Part shown: one piece after another, positions 7,446-12,739 of the stretch
How the letters are laid out: the number at the start of each line of letters is the position of its first letter
How positions within the stretch are numbered: position 1 is the stretch's first letter
Made by a program: the position numbers and the translations under genes
Assembly: GCA_964486825.1 (NCBI GenBank)
Contig: CAZAQS010000117.1
Location: forward strand, 1-13,890
From: CAZAQS01 sp964486825
Lineage (GTDB): Bacteria; Chloroflexota; Anaerolineae; Anaerolineales; UBA4823
Direction of reading: 5' to 3'
Length of the DNA stretch: 13,890 bases
The notes under the pieces: generated by a model
What the model was told of the DNA's origin: nothing
What the model saw: only the letters and a program-made list of their open reading frames with translations
Databases searched by the model: none

Positions 7446-7473
7446 GTCAATGATCGTATATAAGGAAAAACCC

Positions 7474-8649
7474 ATGTTCAATAAAAAGACTATCAAAGAT
7501 GTGGATTTGCGCGCTAAGCGGGTGCTGGTGCGGGTAGATTACAACGTCCCGATCAAGGATGGCAGTGTAGGGGACGATACACGAATCCGGGCCGCCATGC
7601 CCACCCTGGAGTACCTGTTGGACCAGGATGCAGCCGTAATCCTGAGCTCTCACCTGGGAAGGCCAAAAGGCAGCCCCAATCCAAAATTTTCTTTGCGTCC
7701 GGTAGCCACGCATTTGAGCGAGCTGCTAGGCCGGCCTGTAGCTTTTGCCGAAGATTGCATTGGCCCTGTTGCTGAGGAGGCGGCAAAAGCATTAAACCCG
7801 GGGGATGTCCTGCTTCTAGAAAACACCCGTTTCCATCCCGAGGAAGAGAAGAACGACCCGGAAATGTCGCGCCAACTGAGTAATCTGGCTGATATCTATG
7901 TAAACGACGCCTTTGGCTCCGCACACCGGGCGCATGCTTCTACCGAAGGTGTAGCGCACTTCCTGCCCGCGGTAGCTGGCTTATTACTTGAAAAGGAGAT
8001 TCGTTACCTGGGGCAGGCGATAGCCGATCCAAAACAGCCTTTCGTAGCAATCCTGGGTGGTGCGAAGATCAGCGATAAGATCGGCGTTATCCGCAACTTG
8101 TTGAACAAGGCCGACCAGGTGCTGGTTGGCGGTGGTATGGCGAACACCTTTTTCAAGGCTCAGGGATATCCGGTGGCTGATTCCCTCGTCGAAGAGGATG
8201 TTTTGGATACCGCCCGTGAGCTGTTGCAGGATGCTAATAACAGGCTACGCCTGCCGGTTGATGTCGTAATTGGCGACCGCTTCGATGCAGAAGCTGAGAG
8301 CAAGGTCATGCCGATGGGACCTGTGCCGGAAGGCTGGCGAATTTTAGATATTGGCCCTGAAACCATAGCGTCGTATAGCAAAACGATTGCTGGAGCAGGA
8401 ACCGTGGTATGGAATGGCCCGATGGGAGTGTTCGAGTTTCCTCGCTTTGCCCGAGGGACTTTCGAGCTTGCCAAAGCTGTTGGGGGCAGTGATGCGCTCA
8501 CGATCGTGGGAGGCGGCGATTCTGTGGCAGCCATTCAGCAATCCGGAATGGCAGACCGGATCACTCATATCTCAACTGGCGGGGGCGCTTCCTTAGAAAT
8601 GTTGGAAGGCATCGAACTGCCAGGCGTTGCGGCCTTGCAGGATAAATAG
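7474..8649 (+). CDS. pgk: Phosphoglycerate kinase
   Basis: It transfers phosphate between 1,3-bisphosphoglycerate and ADP, the step after GAPDH. The 391-aa product has normal length and all signatures: RVLVRVDYNVP near the start, SSHLGRPKG, NDAFGSAHRAHAST, the AILGGAKISDKIGVI strand-helix, the hinge-region WNGPMGVFEFPRFARGT, IVGGGDSV and ISTGGGASLEMLEG. I start it at the ATG 7474 (MFNKKTIKDVDL), where homologues begin and where AAGGA is 7 nt upstream. An ATG eight codons earlier (7450) lies just past the gap-pgk hairpin and has no good ribosome-binding site. The tpiA start follows 10 bp after its stop, so the two are tightly coupled. Confidence 0.98.
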   Translation: MFNKKTIKDVDLRAKRVLVRVDYNVPIKDGSVGDDTRIRAAMPTLEYLLDQDAAVILSSHLGRPKGSPNPKFSLRPVATHLSELLGRPVAFAEDCIGPVAEEAAKALNPGDVLLLENTRFHPEEEKNDPEMSRQLSNLADIYVNDAFGSAHRAHASTEGVAHFLPAVAGLLLEKEIRYLGQAIADPKQPFVAILGGAKISDKIGVIRNLLNKADQVLVGGGMANTFFKAQGYPVADSLVEEDVLDTARELLQDANNRLRLPVDVVIGDRFDAEAESKVMPMGPVPEGWRILDIGPETIASYSKTIAGAGTVVWNGPMGVFEFPRFARGTFELAKAVGGSDALTIVGGGDSVAAIQQSGMADRITHISTGGGASLEMLEGIELPGVAALQDK

Positions 8650-8659
8650 TGAGGTAAAA

Positions 8660-9424
8660 ATGCGCAGACCATTCGTAGCAGGAAACTGGAAAATGTATAT
8701 GACGGTGGCTGAAGCCCGCCACCTTGTCTCCGAGCTGGTGCCGGGGCTCCAGGTCCTAGAAGAAACAGACCGGGTCCTATGCCCACCCTTCCCATCCCTT
8801 CTGGCGGTTGCTTCATTGCTGGAAGGAACGGATATTCGACTGGGCGCTCAGAACATGCACTGGGAAGCCTCAGGCGCTTATACGGGAGAAGTTTCACCGT
8901 TGATGCTTTCGGAGTTGTGCCAATATGTGATCTTGGGCCATTCGGAGCGCAGGACGTATTTTGGAGAGACAGATGAAACCGTCAATCGCAAGATGCACTC
9001 GGCCCTGGCTCATAACCTGACCCCCATTCTCTGTGTAGGTGAGACGCTCGAGCAATATGAGGCAGGCCAGACCCAAGAAGTGGTCTTTCGCCAGATGAAG
9101 CTGGGCCTCGCAGGACTGGGGCTCTCTGATGGCAGCGCCCTGGTGGTGGCCTACGAGCCGGTATGGGCGATTGGCACCGGTCGGGCTTCTACAGCAGACG
9201 GGGCAAACGCAGTGATTGCGGATGTGATCCGCCCGGCGATGAAAGAGCTGTTTGGGGATGAGGTTGCCCAGGCAGTCCGGGTGTTGTACGGGGGCTCCGT
9301 TAAAGGTGACAACGCGGCTGAGTTCTTCACACAGCCGGATATCGATGGCGCACTGGTAGGCGGCGCAAGTCTGAAGGTAGGCGACTTCACCCAGATCGTT
9401 CAGGCAGCGGCTGGACGCAGCTGA
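8660..9424 (+). CDS. tpiA: Triose-phosphate isomerase
   Basis: It interconverts dihydroxyacetone phosphate and glyceraldehyde 3-phosphate. The 254-aa protein has the full active site: AGNWKM (Lys11), GHSERR (His94), AYEPVWAIGTG (Glu166), and the phosphate-binding LYGGSVKGDN and GALVGGASL near the end. The ATG at 8660 is supported by GAGGT (8651-8655) immediately upstream, overlapping the region just after the pgk stop. An ATG inside pgk (8627) in the same frame would add eleven unrelated residues and is not used. Length and motifs are ordinary. It ends the gap-pgk-tpiA cluster; the membrane protease gene starts 24 bp later and may share the transcript. Confidence 0.98.
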   Translation: MRRPFVAGNWKMYMTVAEARHLVSELVPGLQVLEETDRVLCPPFPSLLAVASLLEGTDIRLGAQNMHWEASGAYTGEVSPLMLSELCQYVILGHSERRTYFGETDETVNRKMHSALAHNLTPILCVGETLEQYEAGQTQEVVFRQMKLGLAGLGLSDGSALVVAYEPVWAIGTGRASTADGANAVIADVIRPAMKELFGDEVAQAVRVLYGGSVKGDNAAEFFTQPDIDGALVGGASLKVGDFTQIVQAAAGRS

Positions 9425-9448
9425 CCCGCCTGTCCCTGTACATTCTAG

Positions 9449-10201
9449 ATGCAATCTCTGGATGGGTTATGGTTGCTCCTGCTGCTCTTGGGACCGCTCT
9501 TGTTCTTGCAGCGCCGCCTTCACCTTGAAACCCAGGCGGTCTTCCTGTTGCTTACCCGGCGGGGAGACCTGGCCTTGGTTTTGTATTCCATGCTATTCTT
9601 TCCGGGCGTCTTGCTCCATGAGGCCAGCCATTACCTGATGGCGCGCATGTTAGGCGTCCGTACAGGGCGTTTTTCTGTTTTACCAAAGCCACTGCCAGGG
9701 GGAAGGCTCCAGTTGGGGTTCGTTGAAACCTCCTCCGCGGATATCTTCAGAGATGCGCTGATCGGCCTGGCGCCTTTGTTGAGCGGGGGTGTTTTCGTTG
9801 CCTATGCTGGCCTCTCCCAGTTAGGACTACCAGGGTTATGGGAGGGCATGGCGTCTGGCAGCGCCAGCTTGTATTCCAGCCTGGCAGAGCTGCAGCAAAA
9901 GCCCGATTTCTGGTTATGGTTTTACCTGACTTTTACGGTAAGCAGTACGATGATGCCTTCTCCATCGGACCGGAACGCCTGGTTGCCCCTGGCCCTTATC
10001 ATTGTTTTGCTCCTGGCGCTCGGTGTTGCGGCAGGTGGGGGGCCGTGGCTCATGGCAAACTTGTCCATGCCATTGAACCAGGCATTCCGGTCCGTCGCCC
10101 TGGTTTCTGGTATTGCTGTCGGCGTCCACCTGGCGCTCCTGCCTCCTGTGTGGATGGTGCGCATTACCTTAATGCGGCTTACGGGTTTGAGGGTGGTCTG
10201 A
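9449..10201 (+). CDS. M50-like integral membrane zinc metalloprotease
   Basis: This is a hydrophobic 250-aa protein with several predicted membrane helices (roughly 6-20, 42-64, 103-122, 154-168, 178-196, 215-235). The first long helix ends with LLHEASHYLMARMLGV, an HExxH zinc motif at 57-61 within the membrane, as in site-2-protease/M50 peptidases. The expected third ligand, an Asp in a late helix, is plausibly D174 in MPSPSDRNAW. These enzymes cleave within or near membranes; its substrate is unknown. The segment after HEASH (RTGRFSVLPKPLPGGRLQLGFV) resembles other M50-like proteins predicted to sit in a bilayer. The start ATG at 9449 has only a weak ribosome-binding match and follows tpiA by 24 bp. 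A zinc-binding membrane protein without protease activity remains possible. Confidence 0.75.
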   Translation: MQSLDGLWLLLLLLGPLLFLQRRLHLETQAVFLLLTRRGDLALVLYSMLFFPGVLLHEASHYLMARMLGVRTGRFSVLPKPLPGGRLQLGFVETSSADIFRDALIGLAPLLSGGVFVAYAGLSQLGLPGLWEGMASGSASLYSSLAELQQKPDFWLWFYLTFTVSSTMMPSPSDRNAWLPLALIIVLLLALGVAAGGGPWLMANLSMPLNQAFRSVALVSGIAVGVHLALLPPVWMVRITLMRLTGLRVV

Positions 10202-10221
10202 TGAGTGAGGATTTTTAACTC

Positions 10222-10250
10222 TTCTTAAGAATGCGTAATTATGGTACACT
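10222..10250 (+). promoter_or_regulatory. Candidate extended -10 promoter
   Basis: TACACT (10245-10250) preceded by TGG makes an extended -10 element. The -35 (TTCTTA, 10222-10227, 17-bp spacer) is poor. The surrounding DNA is AT-rich compared with the flanking genes, and no better promoter was seen in the leader. Confidence 0.35.
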
Positions 10251-10431
10251 CCAAATCGCTGTTCGTGGAAATAATGGATGAATTAACCGGGTTTACTGAT
10301 GGGGGGTGGGGAGTAAGAACTCATCTCACAACACTTACGCTTTGATCCGGTATATCTTGTTAAACCTGAACGATGCGGAAAAGGCAACATTGACTGAAAA
10401 AATCTGAATGCAAACAGGGGCATCCAAGGAC

Positions 10432-10468
10432 TCTTCGTAGAGGTGAAAAATCCCACGAAGAAGTTTTT
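10432..10468 (+). terminator. Possible leader attenuator hairpin with T-run
   Basis: TCTTCGT (10432-10438) pairs with ACGAAGA (10455-10461) to give a 7-bp stem, followed after two bases by TTTTT (10464-10468). The loop is large (16 nt) and contains GAAAAA (10445-10450), which can itself pair with TTTTTC (10464-10469), so the two pairings form a possible pseudoknot or a switch. It lies 64 nt before small ORF A. The stem is weak for a terminator, so this is only a candidate. Confidence 0.3.
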
Positions 10469-10531
10469 CTTGCCCTTGACGTTCTCCAGCCGGATGAATG
10501 CTTCCTACACCAGACCCAGGAGAAAACCCCG

Positions 10532-10756
10532 ATGCCTGATTACTCCCCTGATCCGAGAGAGGGAATTCGTTTTGAGAAAGCGCCGCAACTGAAATTCTTG
10601 AAGCCCAGCCAGATACGGATGATCGATGAGGCTCTTGGAAAAATTGGAGAATTTGGCGAAGTACGGCTGGTGGTGGAGCGCGGCCGGTTACGCTTCCTGG
10701 TAACAGAGCAGAGCTTCGACGTGCTGAAGTGGGAAGCTTCCGGATCAGGACGGTAG
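10532..10756 (+). CDS. Small conserved protein A, paralogue of small protein B
   Basis: This 74-aa cytosolic protein has no signal or membrane segment and I recognise no named family. After a variable, charged N-terminus (about 1-17) the core runs from LKFLKPSQIRMIDEAL, a likely helix, through GEFGEVRLVVERGRLRFLV, two likely beta strands with a turn, to SFDVLKW near the end. The same core recurs in the gene at 12492, with most differences synonymous, so it is a genuine gene. The helix-then-beta-hairpin layout is reminiscent of short DUF2292/YezD-type proteins, but that is only a resemblance. AGGAG (10518-10522) precedes the ATG at 9 nt. It lies 21 bp before the NusG paralogue and probably heads the transcript. 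A regulatory or nucleic-acid-binding role is a guess from position. Confidence 0.85.
   Translation: MPDYSPDPREGIRFEKAPQLKFLKPSQIRMIDEALGKIGEFGEVRLVVERGRLRFLVTEQSFDVLKWEASGSGR
10589..10735 (+). repeat. Diverged direct repeat, copy 1 (core of small ORF A)
   Basis: A hand alignment of 147 bp (49 codons) with 12555-12701 gives 115 identical bases. The 23 differing codons comprise 15 synonymous and 8 amino-acid changes, the pattern of an old coding duplication under purifying selection rather than a recent DNA repeat. Confidence 0.85.
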
Positions 10757-10777
10757 GTAAGCGTGGAGGGAATCTGA

Positions 10778-11284
10778 ATGGCTGAGTATTGGTATGCTTT
10801 ACGGAGTAAGCCGCGTAAAGAGGATGTAGTATGGAAACAGGTATCTGAACTTGGATACGATGTTTTCTACCCGCGCATGCGGGTGAACCCTGTAAACCCA
10901 CGCGCGAAGAAAACGCGCCCGTATTTTCCCGGCTATATGTTTGTGAGATTAGATTTGGATGTTGTTGGAACGGGCGCCTTCCAGTGGATGCCTCATACCA
11001 CCGGCCTGGTAGCATTTGGGGGGGAGCCGGCCCACGTGCCTGAAAACCTGATCCATGCTATCCGTGAGCGTGTTGAAGAGATCGCTGCGGCGGGTGGGGT
11101 TGTTTTTGATGGTTTGAAGCAAGGGGATGGAGTGGTGATCGAATACGGTCCGTTCGAAGGATACGAGGCAATTTTTGACCAGCGCCTGCCCGGGACAGAA
11201 AGGGTGCGGGTGCTGCTGCAACTGTTGAGCGACAAGCGCCAGCTCCCTGTGGAGCTCGATGCCAGCAAGATCCGCAAAAAGTAA
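10778..11284 (+). CDS. NusG paralogue (RfaH/LoaP/UpxY-like antitermination factor)
   Basis: It has an N-terminal NGN domain (about 3-98: YWYALRSKPRKE, then RPYFPGYMFVRLDL, and TGLVAFGGEPAHVPENLI) and a C-terminal KOW domain (about 112-160: LKQGDGVVIEYGPFEGYEAIF). Housekeeping NusG binds RNA polymerase and is usually found with secE and ribosomal-protein genes. Its absence there, the short 168-aa length, and its place at the head of a polysaccharide locus indicate a specialised paralogue like RfaH, UpxY or LoaP. Such factors let polymerase read through terminators in long operons. GGAGGG (10765-10770) is 7 nt before the ATG. A hairpin-bearing gap follows before gmd, and a long leader precedes the operon, both places where a target element might lie. 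Paralogue class is confident; the target and subclass are not. Confidence 0.9.
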   Translation: MAEYWYALRSKPRKEDVVWKQVSELGYDVFYPRMRVNPVNPRAKKTRPYFPGYMFVRLDLDVVGTGAFQWMPHTTGLVAFGGEPAHVPENLIHAIRERVEEIAAAGGVVFDGLKQGDGVVIEYGPFEGYEAIFDQRLPGTERVRVLLQLLSDKRQLPVELDASKIRKK

Positions 11285-11427
11285 TCGGATCCGGTTGGTA
11301 GGCAAACGAGGATACCGGTCCTTGACCGGGTTGAAAACTGAGCTGAGGCTGATCGAGGCCTGGATGTCAGAAGGGCGGAGCGCGCCGGTTACCCGTTGCG
11401 CATAGGGAAAATTGAGGAAAATTTGAT
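11285..11427 (+). promoter_or_regulatory. 143-bp gap between nusG paralogue and gmd with hairpins
   Basis: No gene is visible here. CCGGTC (11315-11320) and GACCGG (11324-11329) make a 6-bp GC-rich stem with a 3-nt loop. Farther on, GCGC-CGG (11382-11388) pairs with CCG-TT-GCGC (11393-11401) around the loop TTAC, and it overlaps a competing GGCG/CGCC stem (11374-11377 with 11383-11386). No T-run follows either. GAGGA (11414-11418) is the gmd ribosome-binding site, 9 nt from its ATG. Overlapping hairpins just after an antitermination-factor gene are possible regulatory RNA. Confidence 0.4.
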
Positions 11428-12495
11428 ATGAAAAAAGCTTTGATAACCGGTATCACCGGGCAGGATGGTTCTTATCTGGCAGAGTTGTTGCTCTCAAAAG
11501 GGTATGAAGTGCATGGGCTGATCCGCCGCGCCAGCACCTTCAATACCCGGCGGATCGACCATCTCTATCGTGACCCGCACGGCAACGGCGAGGTCAATCT
11601 GTACCTGCACTATGGAGATGTTGCCAGCTCGGGCAGCCTGATCGAGTTGGTCTATACCATACAGCCGGATGAGATCTACCACCTGGCGGCCCAGTCGCAC
11701 GTGCGGGTGAGCTTTGACATGCCCGAATATACCGGTGATGTGACCGGCCTTGGAACCATCCGGCTCCTGGAGGCGGTCAGAAAGAGCGGCATCAAGACCC
11801 GCTTTTACCAGGCCTCCTCGAGCGAAATGTTCGGTAGCGCCGCTCCTCCTCAAAGCGAAACCACTCCCTTTGAGCCGCAGAGTCCTTATGCAGCCGCGAA
11901 AGTATATTCTTATTGGGTAGCGCGAAATTACCGCCAGGGTTACGGTATTTTCGCCTCCAACGGCATTTTATTCAATCACGAGTCCCCGCGCCGGGGGGAG
12001 ACCTTCGTAACCCGCAAGGTGACCCGGGCTGTTGCCGCTATCCTGGCGGGCAGGCAGAAGGAGCTTTTCTTAGGGAACCTGGAGGCGCGCCGCGACTGGG
12101 GCTACGCGCCGGATTATGTGGCTGCCATGTGGAAGATGTTGCAATGCGATCATGCAGATGATTTCGTGGTCGGCACGGGCGAATCGCATTCCATCCGGGA
12201 TCTGCTGGATGCCGCTTTTGGTTATGTCAACCTGGACTGGAACGATTACGTACGTATCGATCCGCGCTATTTCAGGCCGACGGAAGTGGATCATCTCCAG
12301 GCCGATCCCAGCAAGGTCCGCCTGGAGCTAAACTGGGAGCCACGCGTCTTCTTCAAGGATCTGGTGCACTTGATGGTAGATGCGGATATGGAGCTTTTAG
12401 GGCTCGAATCTCCAGGCGAGGGCAGGCGGATCCTGGCTGCTCACCACGGCAAATGGCACCAATGGGATGACCAGATGATTACCATGGATGCATGA
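11428..12495 (+). CDS. gmd: GDP-mannose 4,6-dehydratase
   Basis: This cytosolic NADP-dependent short-chain dehydratase turns GDP-mannose into GDP-4-keto-6-deoxymannose, the precursor of GDP-fucose, GDP-rhamnose and related deoxysugars for surface polysaccharide. The 355-aa protein begins MKKALITGITGQDGSYLAEL with the Rossmann glycine motif. It continues with LIRRASTFNTRRIDHLY, YHLAAQSHV, the catalytic block SSSEMFG (S132, E133), SPYAAAKVYSYW (Y154, K158), and NHESPRRGETFVTRK, all diagnostic of Gmd rather than other nucleotide-sugar epimerases. RDWGYAPDYV is the usual late motif. Length is normal. Its stop codon overlaps the start of small ORF B in an ATGA arrangement, implying translational coupling. 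The downstream reductase (GDP-fucose or GDP-rhamnose synthase) is not in the window. Confidence 0.97.
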   Translation: MKKALITGITGQDGSYLAELLLSKGYEVHGLIRRASTFNTRRIDHLYRDPHGNGEVNLYLHYGDVASSGSLIELVYTIQPDEIYHLAAQSHVRVSFDMPEYTGDVTGLGTIRLLEAVRKSGIKTRFYQASSSEMFGSAAPPQSETTPFEPQSPYAAAKVYSYWVARNYRQGYGIFASNGILFNHESPRRGETFVTRKVTRAVAAILAGRQKELFLGNLEARRDWGYAPDYVAAMWKMLQCDHADDFVVGTGESHSIRDLLDAAFGYVNLDWNDYVRIDPRYFRPTEVDHLQADPSKVRLELNWEPRVFFKDLVHLMVDADMELLGLESPGEGRRILAAHHGKWHQWDDQMITMDA

Positions 12496-12722
12496 TGATG
12501 GCAGAATTCTCCCCTGATGACAAAGGTATCCATAATCTCGAGCAGCCGGCAGAGCTGAAGTTCTTGAAAGCCAGCCAGATCCGGATGATCGATGAAGCCC
12601 TTGAGCTGGTGGGCGAGTTCGGCCAGGTGCACCTGGTCGTGGAGCGCGGCCGGCTGCGCTTCCTGGTGACCGAAAAAAGCTTCGACGTGTTCAAGTGGGA
12701 GCCGGGCAGCCTGGACCGGTAA
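12492..12722 (+). CDS. Small conserved protein B, paralogue of small protein A
   Basis: This 76-aa protein is a paralogue of the one at 10532. From residue 22 (LKFLKASQIRMIDEAL, then GEFGQVHLVVERGRLRFLV, SFDVFKW) it matches the other copy at 41 of 49 core positions, while the first roughly 20 residues and the last few are divergent. Its start overlaps the gmd stop (ATGA at 12492-12495), and three ATG codons in a row (12492, 12495, 12498) make the exact start uncertain. There is no good ribosome-binding site, so translation probably depends on coupling to gmd. The wecC start follows 17 bp after its stop. No membrane segment, signal or cysteine pair is seen. Function unknown; recurrence around the NusG paralogue and sugar-nucleotide genes suggests a job in the polysaccharide locus. 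Confidence 0.85.
   Translation: MMMAEFSPDDKGIHNLEQPAELKFLKASQIRMIDEALELVGEFGQVHLVVERGRLRFLVTEKSFDVFKWEPGSLDR
12555..12701 (+). repeat. Diverged direct repeat, copy 2 (core of small ORF B)
   Basis: This is the partner of 10589-10735. At several synonymous sites this copy uses G or C where copy 1 uses A or T (for example gta/gtg, tta/ctg, ttt/ttc, aca/acc), matching the GC-richer codon use of the neighbouring gmd and wecC genes. Confidence 0.85.
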
Positions 12723-12739
12723 ATCAAGGAGATCCTTAT

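Larger units (their letters stand above)
10202..10531 (+). promoter_or_regulatory. 330-bp non-coding leader of the polysaccharide locus
   Basis: I find no credible gene here. Going 5' to 3' it holds a promoter candidate (10222-10250), a G-rich stretch (10289-10311) flanked by short complementary arms, and a hairpin with a T-run (10432-10468). The ribosome-binding site AGGAG (10518-10522) of the first small ORF comes last. If the promoter is right, the mRNA has an untranslated leader of about 270 nt, unusually long, ahead of a locus that encodes its own NusG paralogue. That fits a leader carrying transcription-control signals, by analogy to RfaH- and LoaP-type systems; this is inference. Confidence 0.5.

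Noticed and set aside
9838..10218. 126-aa plus-strand open frame inside the M50-like gene
   Set aside because: It is an out-of-frame shadow of the hydrophobic protease gene, with no domain and no good start signal.
10289..10311. G-rich run (G3, G6, G4) in the leader as a G-quadruplex
   Set aside because: There are only three G runs, so a standard four-tract quadruplex would need splitting of the G6 run; not supportable by eye.
10476..10511. TTGACG at 10476 as a second promoter close to small ORF A
   Set aside because: No acceptable -10 box at 16-18 bp spacing.
10747..10767. GACGGTAGG...GCGTGG near the end of small ORF A, resembling the RfaH ops element
   Set aside because: It contains an insertion relative to ops and overlaps the stop codon and ribosome-binding site; similarity is likely chance. 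It should be revisited if relatives conserve it.
10335..11015. 226-aa minus-strand open frame across the leader and the NusG-paralogue region
   Set aside because: It runs antisense through small ORF A and the NusG paralogue, has no recognisable domain and lacks a ribosome-binding context; a shadow frame.
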